64,000 nt of DNA from DQWO01 sp964478545 (GTDB taxonomy: Bacteria > Desulfobacterota > Anaeroferrophillalia > Anaeroferrophillales > Anaeroferrophillaceae). The position numbers and the translations under genes were made by a program. The stretch lies in the NCBI GenBank assembly GCA_964478545.1, contig CAYZIS010000007.1:1-64000 (forward strand). Reading direction: 5' to 3'. The notes beneath the pieces are model-generated. The model was given only the letters and a program-made list of their open reading frames with translations. It had not been told where the DNA came from and did not search any database. Positions 1 through 7,830 of the stretch are shown one piece after another. Each line of letters opens with the position of its first letter. Within the stretch, counting starts at the first letter, position 1.

Positions 1-47
1 AAGGAGGTATTTTATCTTGAAAAATAGGCGGTGAAATAAATAGTTAT

Positions 48-224
48 TCAACAGTAGGGTACTCCGGTTTGCTTCAGGACAAGTTCCTGTAGCGCTGAGG
101 CAAAGTTTTCATAGTTTCTCAGGAGTTCAAGATAACGTGGTACCCCACCCCCGAGGCTGTAAAATTTGATCAGTTCCTCTTCGAAAAAATCTGTCCGGAT
201 TTTGGAAATATAGAATTGGCGCAT
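48..224 (-). pseudogene. Remnant of an AAA-family ATPase
   Basis: A 58-codon open frame runs from an ATG at 224 to a TGA at 48. Its middle reads EEELIKFYSLGGGVPRYLEL, the pattern found after the nucleotide-binding core in the archaeal/bacterial ATPase family that carries DUF234-type C-terminal domains. No Walker motif is visible upstream (about 225-415 has no continuation) and the frame ends abruptly, so this is a fragment. The family match is from memory of the motif. A second, differently broken ATPase lies at the other end of the window (63284-63979). Confidence 0.5.
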
Positions 225-415
225 ATCGGATTATTTGTGATATTTAAGAGGATGTCGTTACTGTACGTATTATTTGTATAAGTCACCGAAAAAATGTATA
301 TGAATAAAACTAGCAGATAATCGGGGTCAGACTATGTTTTTTATTCCGTCATCAGTTGGGATAAACCGACATAGAGTAGGGGATGAAAGAGCCCTGCATA
401 AGTGATGATAATTGG

Positions 416-793
416 TCACGTTTTGAGTGTGCGCACATTATATTTGGGTATTAATTCATCGCGTGTCACTAAGGTGAGTTTTTCAAGGATAGCTTGGGCA
501 ATCAGCAACCGGTCAAAGGGATCCTTGTGGATATTGGGTAGGCTTCCCGCGAGTTGTGCATGGTCAAAGTTTATATGAAGCGGACTAAAACGATGTGATT
601 TGATCTCTTCCAGTAGGTTATCCGGAGCGTCAAATTTACCAAGGTTTCTTTTAATGTCGATTTCCCAAACGGAGACGGAGCTGACGAAAACCAAGTTGCT
701 GCCATTGATGATGCTATCTCTGGATACATCAGAAAGGGTTGGATTATTTTCCAGAGCCCAGATTAATACATGAGTATCGAGCAGAATGTTCAT
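416..793 (-). CDS. PIN-domain toxin, VapC-like ribonuclease
   Basis: This 125-residue protein has the layout of a type II toxin RNase. The N-terminus LLDTHVLIWAL supplies the first acidic residue (Asp6). SVWEIDIK supplies Glu44, and DPFDRLLIAQA (Asp91/Asp94) and TRD (Asp112) supply the rest of the metal-binding acidic set. Toxins of this family cleave RNA, often initiator tRNA or rRNA, when freed from the antitoxin. Its ATG overlaps the end of the upstream antitoxin gene by four bases (790-793), giving translational coupling in antitoxin-toxin order. All four acidic positions are present, so it is probably intact. The RNA target cannot be read from the sequence. Confidence 0.9.
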   Translation of the reverse strand: MNILLDTHVLIWALENNPTLSDVSRDSIINGSNLVFVSSVSVWEIDIKRNLGKFDAPDNLLEEIKSHRFSPLHINFDHAQLAGSLPNIHKDPFDRLLIAQAILEKLTLVTRDELIPKYNVRTLKT

Positions 794-1050
794 GATTCAT
801 CCGGGAAAATAGATGAGCTGTAAAAGCTTTTGGCAATTTCTTCATCTGTTTCATCAAAGTCAGGGGAAATTTTCACTTTGCCTTCCCAGCTGCCACCCAG
901 TTGTCGAGGTGAGAGGTTTTTTCTGAAAGCCGAGAGAATTGCAACGGGTTCTCCCGCTTTACCAATGATTATTGGCTCATCTGTTTCCTGAACCGTTTTA
1001 ATCAAATGGGACAAATTGGCCTTTGCCTCTGAAATGTTGGTGATGTGCAT
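790..1050 (-). CDS. Antitoxin of the Phd/YefM family
   Basis: This 86-residue protein begins with NISEAKANLSHLIKTVQ and continues with EPIIIGKAGEPVAIL, the hallmark of Phd/YefM DNA-binding antitoxins. The C-terminal part (LGGSWEGKVKISPDFDETD) corresponds to the tail that wraps the PIN toxin in related pairs. It is the first gene of a two-gene operon with the PIN toxin. An AAGGAG ribosome site lies about six bases before the ATG. The promoter at 1096-1124 contains tandem pentamers that are a natural binding site for autoregulation by the antitoxin or the complex. Confidence 0.9.
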   Translation of the reverse strand: MHITNISEAKANLSHLIKTVQETDEPIIIGKAGEPVAILSAFRKNLSPRQLGGSWEGKVKISPDFDETDEEIAKSFYSSSIFPDES

Positions 1051-1095
1051 GGCAAGCTCCTTGAATATAACAAATGCCCGATACTGACTTGGTCT

Positions 1096-1124
1096 AGTCT
1101 AGTCTGGTCTGGCATGTTTGTCAA
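1096..1124 (-). promoter_or_regulatory. Promoter with tandem pentamer operator for the Phd/PIN operon
   Basis: On the minus strand, TTGACA (1124-1119) is followed after exactly 17 bases by TAGACT (1101-1096), a near-consensus sigma-70 promoter. The end of the spacer and the -10 box are built from four tandem pentamers (CAGAC CAGAC TAGAC TAGAC). A repressor bound there would cover the -10 box. Autoregulation is inferred from the gene type and site position. Confidence 0.7.
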
Positions 1125-1292
1125 TAACTGATGCAGAAATACCAGGGTCCGCAATTACTGCTTTATCAGATGAACAGGTTGCTATTACCCAAAAAATCCG
1201 ATAATGGCAGAAGTACCATCGCAGTACTTTTGAACAAATCGAAGTATAGCCTTTGTAAATATCCTACAGCGCTTAAATCTGTATTGCTGTGG

Positions 1293-1685
1293 TCAATAGT
1301 GCTGCTTTGCCGGAATAACTCCCCTGACCCCGCCTTTGGGATTTTCAACATCTCCCTGGTGTCTGGGAATTAAATGGATGTGGCTGTGAAAAATGCTTTG
1401 CCCGGCGTCATATCCACAGTTCATGCCGATATTAAACCCGGTGATTGTCGCATCCTGATGCTGCAGTTCAGTCGTCAGCTGCTGAATAAGCTGCCAGGCT
1501 TCCGTTATTTCAGCGGCGGCAAGATCCAGGGGATTAATAATATGTCGGAAGGGAATGATGAGGAGGTGCCCAGCAGTAACCGGATTGCGGTCTTCAATAA
1601 CGTAGAAACGAGCGCTTCTTTGCCGAATCATCAAGGTTTGCGGGTTGCAAAAAATGCAGCCTGGTTGTTTGTCCGCGGGGGTCAT
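1293..1685 (-). CDS. HIT-family nucleotide hydrolase or transferase
   Basis: From the ATG at 1685 this is a protein of about 130 residues with the complete histidine triad HSHIHLIPR near the C-terminus, preceded by the typical NIGMNCGYDAGQSIFH segment. The N-terminal CIFC pair is the zinc-type beginning seen in many HIT hydrolases, and VIEDRNPVTAGHLLIIPFRH is the family's substrate-cleft region. Relatives act on AMP-linked substrates or Ap4A. The frame stays open upstream to 1760, but the residues before MTPADKQPG do not look like HIT sequence, so the internal ATG is preferred. The gene stands alone and no partner can be inferred. Confidence 0.9.
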   Translation of the reverse strand: MTPADKQPGCIFCNPQTLMIRQRSARFYVIEDRNPVTAGHLLIIPFRHIINPLDLAAAEITEAWQLIQQLTTELQHQDATITGFNIGMNCGYDAGQSIFHSHIHLIPRHQGDVENPKGGVRGVIPAKQHY

Positions 1686-1780
1686 TTTGGTTGTATACCC
1701 CAAGCATAATTTCTTGTCAAATATCTGTCCCTGTGTTAGATGAACATAAGTTAGTGCCAATTTTTTTGAGGTTATTTTCC

Positions 1781-2050
1781 ATGCAGCAACTCAACTATAT
1801 TCCCCGCGGTTTTTGCCAGGTTACTATGGTTGCGGCTGAAATATCGTCTAAAACCTGGGCCAAGGATGTGATGATTTTACCGGTTGAAGATTCGATTCCC
1901 GGGTAGATCCACTAGCTGCGGTTTTACGATTGCGGCAGCCTTTGGCAGATTTCCGGCTCGGTAACCGAAGCCTGGGAAGAACGGGTGATTTTTGCCGTTT
2001 CAGCCGAGAAACATTTTATTATCGAGAAGTTGCAAAAGCCTCATCCCTGA
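1781..2050 (+). pseudogene. Short unknown reading frame interrupted by two in-frame amber codons
   Basis: An ATG at 1781 has a GAGGT ribosome site about nine bases upstream. The frame runs for 90 codons to a TGA at 2048-2050, just before the AAA+ ATPase gene at 2062, but is broken by TAG at 1904-1906 and again at 1913-1915. Both sides look protein-like (for example FCQVTMVAAEISSKTWAKDV before, ISGSVTEAWEERVIFAVSAE after). I do not recognise the product. The broken spot contains CCCGGGTAGATCCACTAG, which resembles a cloning polylinker, so an artefact is possible alongside genuine decay or amber recoding. Confidence 0.4.
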
Positions 2051-2061
2051 AAGATACATGC

Positions 2062-2877
2062 ATGTCCGGACAGACCAACAAAATTCAGGATTACCTGATT
2101 GCCACCGAGCCCTATTATTTGCCGTTGGGCAACGAAGTAGAGTTGTTCATGGCTGCCTGTCATGAACAGCTTCCCTTGATGTTGAAAGGTCCTACCGGCT
2201 GTGGAAAAACCCGCTTTGTCGAGTATATGGCCCATCGTCTGCAGCGGCCATTGGTAACGGTTTCCTGCCATGAAGATCTTTTTGCTGCCGATCTGGTTGG
2301 TCGTTACCTGCTGACCGGTGACGAAACCGTCTGGATGGATGGTCCTTTGACTTTGGCGGTCCGCCATGGCGGCATCTGCTATCTTGATGAAGTGGTGGAG
2401 GCCCGCAAGGATACCACGGTGGTGATTCACCCCCTGGCTGATGACCGCCGCCTGCTGCCCATTGACAAACGTGGCGAAATTCTTAAAGCCCATCCTGATT
2501 TTTTGCTGGTTATTTCCTATAATCCCGGTTACCAATCGGTGCTGAAAGACCTGAAACAAAGTACCCGCCAGCGTTTTGTGGCCCTGGAATTTACCTATCC
2601 GCTGCCGGCGGAAGAAAGTTCCATTGTTACCCGGGAAAGTGGTATTGATGTGGCTATTGCCGAACGGTTAGTGAACTTGGCCGGAAAAATTCGCCACATC
2701 AGGGAACAGGGCCTGGCTGAAGGAGCCAGTACCCGCCTGCTGATTTATGCGGCCCAGCTGATTCGCCAGGGAATTCCTCCACTGGCTGCCTGTCGGGCGG
2801 CCATCACCCAACCGCTTACCGATGATTCCGGTCTTCAGGAAACCCTTGAGGAAATTATAACGGATATGTTTGAGTAA
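2062..2877 (+). CDS. MoxR-type AAA+ ATPase of the CbbQ/NorQ group
   Basis: The 271-residue protein has Walker A GPTGCGKT (residues 43-50), Walker B ICYLDEV (105-111), and the substrate-loop and arginine-finger region with QSTRQRFVALEF, all as in CbbQ/NorQ/GvpN-type ATPases. These ATPases form rings that, with a vWA partner, remodel metalloenzymes. CbbQO reactivates inhibited RuBisCO and NorQD helps mature nitric oxide reductase. The vWA partner starts nine bases after this stop codon. The start at 2062 is chosen because family-like sequence begins there; the frame upstream to 1930 has no similarity I can see. Neither RuBisCO nor nor genes are present, so the client is unknown. Confidence 0.85.
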   Translation: MSGQTNKIQDYLIATEPYYLPLGNEVELFMAACHEQLPLMLKGPTGCGKTRFVEYMAHRLQRPLVTVSCHEDLFAADLVGRYLLTGDETVWMDGPLTLAVRHGGICYLDEVVEARKDTTVVIHPLADDRRLLPIDKRGEILKAHPDFLLVISYNPGYQSVLKDLKQSTRQRFVALEFTYPLPAEESSIVTRESGIDVAIAERLVNLAGKIRHIREQGLAEGASTRLLIYAAQLIRQGIPPLAACRAAITQPLTDDSGLQETLEEIITDMFE

Positions 2878-2886
2878 CTGCCGCAC

Positions 2887-5664
2887 ATGTCTGATCATGC
2901 CGATACTTCCCTTGATCCTGCCGATTATCTAACCCTGCTTGAACCTCTCTTTCTGCTTGAACCGGAGTTTTCTGACCAGTTGTTTCGTGATCTGCTGGCA
3001 AAATCCCCATTGCCGGCGCTGGCTGAAGTCCGGATTCTGGTAGAAAACAGCCTGTTCTGGATGCGTGACTATCCTGAATTGGGGAAAGCGGTGGCCACCG
3101 GTTTCCTGCAACTGGTGGGTATAGTTTCCAAAAACTGGCAGGATCGGTATGCGGATACGGTAGCCATTGGCAAGGGGATTACCCCGGTGATTGCCCGTTC
3201 GGTAGCGGAAAAATTCATTTCAATTGTCCGGACTCAAAATGAATCATTGCTGCAACTTGCCCGGGAAATAGTGGTTACTATTGGTCCCTGGGGTCCCTAT
3301 CCCCTGGGTCAGGTAATGAATGCCCTGTTGTCTTTATTGGAAGCTGCTGAAGAGTATGCCGCCCAAGCTTATTTGCAGATGATTTTGAAAGCCCTGGAAC
3401 AGCAGATTTCCGAGCGCGAACTGATCAGGTTTGCGCCGCTGCTTTCCCGGGGAATCCTTTTCTGGCAGCCGGAAAAGCGGAATTGGCAGGTTGTACAGCT
3501 CTTGCGGGTAGTTGGAAAAGGATATGGGCTGGCCCACGCTTTTTTCCGGGGGATGGAAAAGGGATTGGCCCATCTGTCAGCCGATGATCTGCCGCTTTTT
3601 ATTGCCAAAGCACTTCATCTAGCCGATGAAAAACGGCAGTCGAGATTTCTGTCTCTTGAATCAATGTTGGGGCTTGATGCCTGCCGCGAGCTGCAGACCA
3701 TGGTGCCTTTATCTGCGGTTGTGGGCTCTTTGAGTCGTTATCTTTATGCCCGTAGCGGCCGACCGGTTACCGTTCGTTCCCTTGAGCACCTGCCGGCAAC
3801 CAGTCGGTTTATGCCGGGTCCATGTACGGATGGTTTTCGTATTTATCTGCCCGTTGAAATGGACAGGGGAAAAAGTGTAGCGGAAAATCAGTTAATGTAT
3901 CGGATGCTTGCCGGGCTGGAGCTGGCCTGCTGGGAGGCCGGAAGTTTTGATTTTGACTGGCAGCGGTTCATGCGGGAATATCGGCCGATGACCATGGCCG
4001 GTGATGACGGGATAGGGGAAATTCCCGGGGCAGGATCAGCTGATGATCTGGAGCGTTTTTTGGCCGGTTTTTCTTTGCCGTGGTTGGCGGAAGAACTGTT
4101 AAATTTGATTGAGCAGGGCCGGATAATCCGTTTTCTTAAAAGTTGCTACCCGGGATTTGTCAAACAGGTCAGGTCATTGCTGGATAAAGAACTGCTGCGG
4201 TTGGTGGCAGTTTCCGGTTCATGGTCATTCTGGCAGCTGCTTTTTGCCTTTTTGGTTCTTGATCAAGAACCAAAAATCGGTGGCGTCCCCCATGAACCAT
4301 GGGTTGAGGCGTTACGGGAAGTCCGGCGGGGTTTCAACGAAGAAATAACGGAAACGTCACCGGTGGAAGCGGCAGCCAGCCTGGTTTCTAAGGTTTATCC
4401 CTCGCTGGCTGCGATTTTGTTATTGCCGCAGCCAGGAGCAGAGAAACAGCCTGTCTATCCATTTGGCCGCCGCCTGCGTTTTGACTTGGTGGCCAAAGCA
4501 TCACAAGAGCAGGAAGCGCGGGCGGTACAGTTGAAGGCGGTTTTGGAAGATGCCGGCCTGGATTTTTTTAAGGCTGATTTAAAGCGTTTATTGAAAGAAC
4601 ATGATCTGACTCTGACCCCTGAAATGCTTAAAAATTGTCTGATGACTTTGGGGGGAGAGCGTGGGATTGGTGGTAAAAAGCTGCGAGGACAGTTGGATGA
4701 TTTGGACCTGCATCAATGTTTTCCCGCCGGTCAAGATAGTGGAGCATTTTCGTCAATCGATGAAAAAGTTCCCACCTTTTGGTATGATGAGTGGAGTATT
4801 CAACTGCAGGATTATTTGCGGGATCATGTGAAACTGCTTGAACACCAGCGAGTTGGCGCCGATTCATCCTTTTATCCGGAAGTGTTGGTTGATCATGGTG
4901 GTCTGGTCCGTCGCATCAGGCGTAATTTTGAGTTGCTGCGCCCTGAGGGGTTGCAGATTCTGCGGCACTGGCCGGAGGGTGATTCCTTTGATTATGATGC
5001 CCTGATTGAATATGCCATTAATCGACGAATGAGGACAACGCCCGATGAACGCTTGTACCGCAAGCGGCTGAAGGTTGATCGGGATGTGGCAGTTTTTCTC
5101 TTGATTGACGTCAGCGGCTCAACCAAAAACAAGCTTCCTGATTCCAGCAAAACGATCCTGGGTGTTGAAAAAGAGGCCGTAGTGCTTTTTTGTGAAGCCT
5201 TGGAAAGGGTTGGGGATTCTTTCGCCCTGGCGGGATTTTCCGGTTCCGGTCGGCTGGCAGCTGAATTTTTTCAGGTGAAGGATTTTACCGAATCCTTGAA
5301 TGGCGAGGTGAAAAGCCGGATCGGAGCGTTGCGACCGGAAAAAAATACCCGCATGGGACCGGCAGTTCGTCATGCGACCAGCAAATTGGCAGCTTATCCT
5401 GCTAAAGTGAAGCTGCTGGTTATCCTGAGTGATGGCCTGCCGAATGACCAGGATTACAGCCAGGAGTATGCCATTGAGGATTGCCGGGCGGCAATCCGGG
5501 AAAGCCGGTCGAAATTTGTTCACGTCCACGCCATAACGGTCAACGCCGTCAACTCTCCCCATCTTGACCGACTCTATGGGGATGTCCACCATACGGTGAT
5601 TGCTGATGTCAAGGATTTACCTGATAAGCTGCCACGTATCTACCGGGCTTTGACCAAACAGTAG
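2887..5664 (+). CDS. Large vWA protein, CbbO/NorD-like partner of the AAA+ ATPase
   Basis: This is a 925-residue protein, longer than NorD (about 600) and CbbO (about 780). The C-terminal vWA domain has a complete MIDAS: DVSGS at 741-745, a Thr in KNTRMGPAV, and Asp849 in LSDGLPNDQ. The central part (SRYLYARSGRPVTVRSLEHL and the ENQLMYRMLAGLELACWEAG stretch) matches the NorD/CbbO layout. The first 300 residues are helical repeats I cannot assign. In CbbQO-type complexes the vWA subunit sits on the ATPase ring and docks on the client through the MIDAS. It is cotranscribed with the ATPase just upstream and followed directly by a long hairpin. Confidence 0.8.
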   Translation: MSDHADTSLDPADYLTLLEPLFLLEPEFSDQLFRDLLAKSPLPALAEVRILVENSLFWMRDYPELGKAVATGFLQLVGIVSKNWQDRYADTVAIGKGITPVIARSVAEKFISIVRTQNESLLQLAREIVVTIGPWGPYPLGQVMNALLSLLEAAEEYAAQAYLQMILKALEQQISERELIRFAPLLSRGILFWQPEKRNWQVVQLLRVVGKGYGLAHAFFRGMEKGLAHLSADDLPLFIAKALHLADEKRQSRFLSLESMLGLDACRELQTMVPLSAVVGSLSRYLYARSGRPVTVRSLEHLPATSRFMPGPCTDGFRIYLPVEMDRGKSVAENQLMYRMLAGLELACWEAGSFDFDWQRFMREYRPMTMAGDDGIGEIPGAGSADDLERFLAGFSLPWLAEELLNLIEQGRIIRFLKSCYPGFVKQVRSLLDKELLRLVAVSGSWSFWQLLFAFLVLDQEPKIGGVPHEPWVEALREVRRGFNEEITETSPVEAAASLVSKVYPSLAAILLLPQPGAEKQPVYPFGRRLRFDLVAKASQEQEARAVQLKAVLEDAGLDFFKADLKRLLKEHDLTLTPEMLKNCLMTLGGERGIGGKKLRGQLDDLDLHQCFPAGQDSGAFSSIDEKVPTFWYDEWSIQLQDYLRDHVKLLEHQRVGADSSFYPEVLVDHGGLVRRIRRNFELLRPEGLQILRHWPEGDSFDYDALIEYAINRRMRTTPDERLYRKRLKVDRDVAVFLLIDVSGSTKNKLPDSSKTILGVEKEAVVLFCEALERVGDSFALAGFSGSGRLAAEFFQVKDFTESLNGEVKSRIGALRPEKNTRMGPAVRHATSKLAAYPAKVKLLVILSDGLPNDQDYSQEYAIEDCRAAIRESRSKFVHVHAITVNAVNSPHLDRLYGDVHHTVIADVKDLPDKLPRIYRALTKQ

Positions 5665-5790
5665 GGAAAAATGAGAATTTTTGCTCGATTACTGCGTTAG
5701 GCTCACATTATAATCCTCAAAATATGAAATATATTCCTGCGGTTATAATGTTTGCCTGCCTTGTACTCAAACAAAAATTCTCATTTTCCA
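5664..5790. repeat. Long imperfect inverted repeat after the vWA gene
   Basis: The first roughly 50 bases (AAAATGAGAATTTTTG and onward) are mirrored by the last 50 (CAAAAATTCTCATTTT), and the inner arms pair CATTATAA with TTATAATG. The hairpin begins right at the stop codon of the vWA gene. It could act as a terminator or be a decayed mobile element. The intergenic region at 10964-11100 shares short pieces (for example TTTGCCTGCCT). Confidence 0.6.
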
Positions 5791-5834
5791 AGACAGACAT
5801 AATAGATGATTTAGTAAAGACTCCATCTTCTTTG

Positions 5835-5880
5835 GTCAAGTAAGCTGCAAACGCTGCAGAACTAAGTGCAATTTCATCAT
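5835..5880. repeat. Direct repeat, copy 1, flanking hicBA
   Basis: GTCAAGTAAGCTGCAAACG and a downstream TGCAATTTCA recur with small changes at 6288-6333, so the toxin-antitoxin pair is bracketed by about 46-bp direct repeats. This copy lies after hicA. The 22 bases before it (starting TAAAGACTCCATCTTC) also recur at about 10963. Confidence 0.65.
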
Positions 5881-5884
5881 AGGA

Positions 5885-6058
5885 TCAGCTCAATTTTTTA
5901 ATGATATGGTTTGCCAGACTTTCTGCAATCTTTTTATGCCTGGGTATAGGCTGGCTTATTTTAGTGTCTGGATTTTGATACCAGTCATGGTTTCCGCCAT
6001 GGCGAATCAATATGCATCCTGATTTTTTAAGTTTTTTGATTAGATCAACTCTTTTCAT
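5885..6058 (-). CDS. hicA: HicA-family mRNA interferase toxin
   Basis: A 57-residue protein read from the ATG at 6058 to the TGA at 5885. It begins MKRVDLIKKLKKSG, then RHGGNHDWY containing the conserved histidine of the HicA double-stranded-RNA-binding-like fold, then QPIPRHKKIAESLANHIIKK, the standard C-terminal segment. HicA toxins cleave mRNA when not neutralised by HicB. The ATG overlaps the hicB stop codon (ATGA at 6055-6058), so the two are translationally coupled. The order is hicB then hicA, the less common arrangement. Length and all recognisable motifs are complete. Confidence 0.9.
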   Translation of the reverse strand: MKRVDLIKKLKKSGCILIRHGGNHDWYQNPDTKISQPIPRHKKIAESLANHIIKKLS

Positions 6059-6246
6059 GCGAATTCAAGCTCTCCAACATGATAAACGTGTGGAATTGCA
6101 CCTGAATTCAAATCCTGATATATTTCTTTCAGATTTTGTTTCAATTCATCAAGATTTTTTCCTTGTGTTCTATAATCAGGGAACTCTTCCAGAAAGCCAA
6201 CGTAAAACCCGTCATCTTCGTAATAAATATATTTTTGCTTTTCCAT
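6055..6246 (-). CDS. hicB: HicB-family antitoxin, short form
   Basis: The 63-residue protein has the partial-RNase-H-like HicB core: YYEDDGFYVGFLEEFPDYRT, then GKNLDELKQNLKEIYQDL. It stops after that domain without the C-terminal ribbon-helix-helix or HTH DNA-binding domain of longer HicB proteins, so any autoregulation would need another factor or a weak contact by the core. An AAAGGA ribosome site lies before the ATG, and a promoter candidate lies at 6275-6303. It precedes and overlaps hicA. Confidence 0.88.
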   Translation of the reverse strand: MEKQKYIYYEDDGFYVGFLEEFPDYRTQGKNLDELKQNLKEIYQDLNSGAIPHVYHVGELEFA

Positions 6247-6274
6247 GTACTATTTCCTTTAATTCGCTATCATC

Positions 6275-6303
6275 AGATTATCTTATAGTCAAATAAGCTG
6301 CAA
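6275..6303 (-). promoter_or_regulatory. Predicted promoter of hicBA inside the flanking repeat
   Basis: On the minus strand TTGCAG (6303-6298) is separated by 17 bases from TAATCT (6280-6275). The -35 box lies in the right-hand direct repeat (6288-6333), so the repeat itself contributes half of the promoter. Confidence 0.5.
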
Positions 6304-6333
6304 ACGAGGTAGGCTTAGATGCAATTTCACTAT
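6288..6333. repeat. Direct repeat, copy 2, flanking hicBA
   Basis: It matches 5835-5880 in the same orientation (GTCAAATAAGCTGCAAACG, then GATGCAATTTCA). The distance between copies is 453 bp. Recombination between them would delete the whole hicBA pair. Confidence 0.65.
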
Positions 6334-6334
6334 T

Positions 6335-7492
6335 TCAGTTGCCGACCATTTCCAGGAATCCTTTGTGCCATTGGAGCAGCTGACTGGTGAGGCGATTTTG
6401 GTTGGTGTAAAGGGAATCAGTGACAAACCTGACTGGACCGAAAACGGTCATCATATCAGTCGTCGCCAGCAGGCTTTTGATTTCTTCCTTGGTAAAGGCT
6501 TGTGCCCGGGAAAAGACATTGGCAATGACTTCCAGGCTGGCATAAGCTTCCGCCGCATGGTAGTCGGGAGATTTTGAGAAATTCAGGTTGTATTCTAGGG
6601 CAAATTTTCCGGCTCCAGGATAAGGAAAAAAATCTTTCCAAAGGGCCACAGTTTTCAATCCTTCAGCGTTTTTTCCAGCGGCATCCCACATTTCCTGTCG
6701 GGAAAAAGCCGGGCGGCATCCAAAAATAAGTTTGGGTGGAGTTTTCATTTTTCGGCACTGAGATAGGATTGAGATAGCTTCGTTTTGATTGCTGACCAGC
6801 AAGAGGATGTCCGGTTGTTTTTCTGTCAGTTGCGTACCTAGCCGCCGGAAGTTTTTCTGTCCCGGGTGATAGCTGTTCCAGATGTTCAGATCCAGTTTGA
6901 GCCGGCCGCATAGCTGTTTGAGCTTGCGGGCGGTTTCGGTCATGCAGATGGAATTTTCATAAAGAATTGCCACACTCCGGTATTTTTCATCATCTTTAAT
7001 GTGGAGGGCAAGAGGATCCAGGAGATATTCTTCTTCCGGCGGGTTGAGGCGAAATACATAATCCCATTGTTGACCGGTTATTCGGCTGCTGGAAGCGGTG
7101 TTGATCAGAAAAGGAATTTTTTGCTGCTGGGCATATTCAGCCACTGCCCAGCTGGCCGCACTGCTGCAGCCGCCGGTCAACATCAGCAGATTTTCCCCGT
7201 TTTCAGCCAAAACCTGCCTGACGGCATTAACTGCTTTTACGGGGTTGGCGGCTGAATCAATGAAAATCAGATTTATTTGTTGTCCGTTTAGCCCCCCGTC
7301 CTGATTTAATTTCTCTGCCGCCAGTTCAAACACCTGTTTTTCAATCATGCCGACTGCTTCCAGATGGCCAGTCAGTGGCAGTAGAACGCCGATGTCAAGG
7401 GCTTCACCGGCTGTGAGCTGAGGGACATGGCTGGATAAGAGTATCAGGATCGTCAGGCTGGATATGAGCAGGGCCGAGCGAAATTTTTTCAT
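6335..7492 (-). CDS. Periplasmic ligand-binding protein, branched-chain amino acid (LivK-like) type
   Basis: The 385-residue protein starts with a signal peptide (MKKFRSALLISSLTILILLS, cleavage probably near LTAGEA), then IGVLLPLTGHLEAVGMIEKQ, the opening strand of type I periplasmic binding folds. GGCSSAASWAVAEYAQQQKI and INTASSSRITGQQWDYVFRL form the ligand cleft as in LivK/AmiC-type proteins. Relatives bind leucine, amides, urea or small organic acids; the ligand cannot be read here. There are no permease or ATPase genes beside it, so it either feeds a distant transporter or acts as a sensor. Confidence 0.85.
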   Translation of the reverse strand: MKKFRSALLISSLTILILLSSHVPQLTAGEALDIGVLLPLTGHLEAVGMIEKQVFELAAEKLNQDGGLNGQQINLIFIDSAANPVKAVNAVRQVLAENGENLLMLTGGCSSAASWAVAEYAQQQKIPFLINTASSSRITGQQWDYVFRLNPPEEEYLLDPLALHIKDDEKYRSVAILYENSICMTETARKLKQLCGRLKLDLNIWNSYHPGQKNFRRLGTQLTEKQPDILLLVSNQNEAISILSQCRKMKTPPKLIFGCRPAFSRQEMWDAAGKNAEGLKTVALWKDFFPYPGAGKFALEYNLNFSKSPDYHAAEAYASLEVIANVFSRAQAFTKEEIKSLLATTDMMTVFGPVRFVTDSLYTNQNRLTSQLLQWHKGFLEMVGN

Positions 7493-7545
7493 AGATTTTC
7501 CATCAGTAACTTACTTTTTTCCTAGTATTACCGGGAATGTATTTC

Positions 7546-7680
7546 AGGATGTTCGGGCTTGGCTCGCAGCCGTGTCTGCCGACAGGCGGGCGGGTTTGGC
7601 CGGCGAGAATGAGCGAGAGCCATGCCGGAACATACCGGTAAATTTTTTTTGGGTTGCGGGCGTTGGCCCGTCTTGGTTCG
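7546..7680. repeat. Core-A repeat element with a following GC-rich hairpin
   Basis: The segment GTTCGGGCTTGGCTCGCAGC through GAGCCATGCCGGAAC repeats at 37526-37616 and 56155-56248, and its core appears reversed at 29083-29194 and 54122-54231. It holds nested palindromes (CTGCC/GGCAG type). It is followed by CGGGCGTTGGCCCG, a short hairpin also seen in related form at 37640. The rest of 7493-7830 shows no gene. Confidence 0.7.
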
Positions 7681-7830
7681 GGAATGATATATAATTCTTG
7701 TCTAACTATACCATAAAGAAAAGATGCTTGTAAAGCTGTTGGCTGCCCGTTGACTAATGGGATGAAACAGCGTATAAATCTGCTGGCCTTGTTGTGCCAT
7801 TGGTATCAACTTGTTGTGGATGATGAACGG

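Noticed and set aside
1131..1373. A plus-strand 80-codon frame after the toxin-antitoxin promoter
   Set aside because: It overlaps the HIT gene on the other strand and shows no motif or ribosome site.
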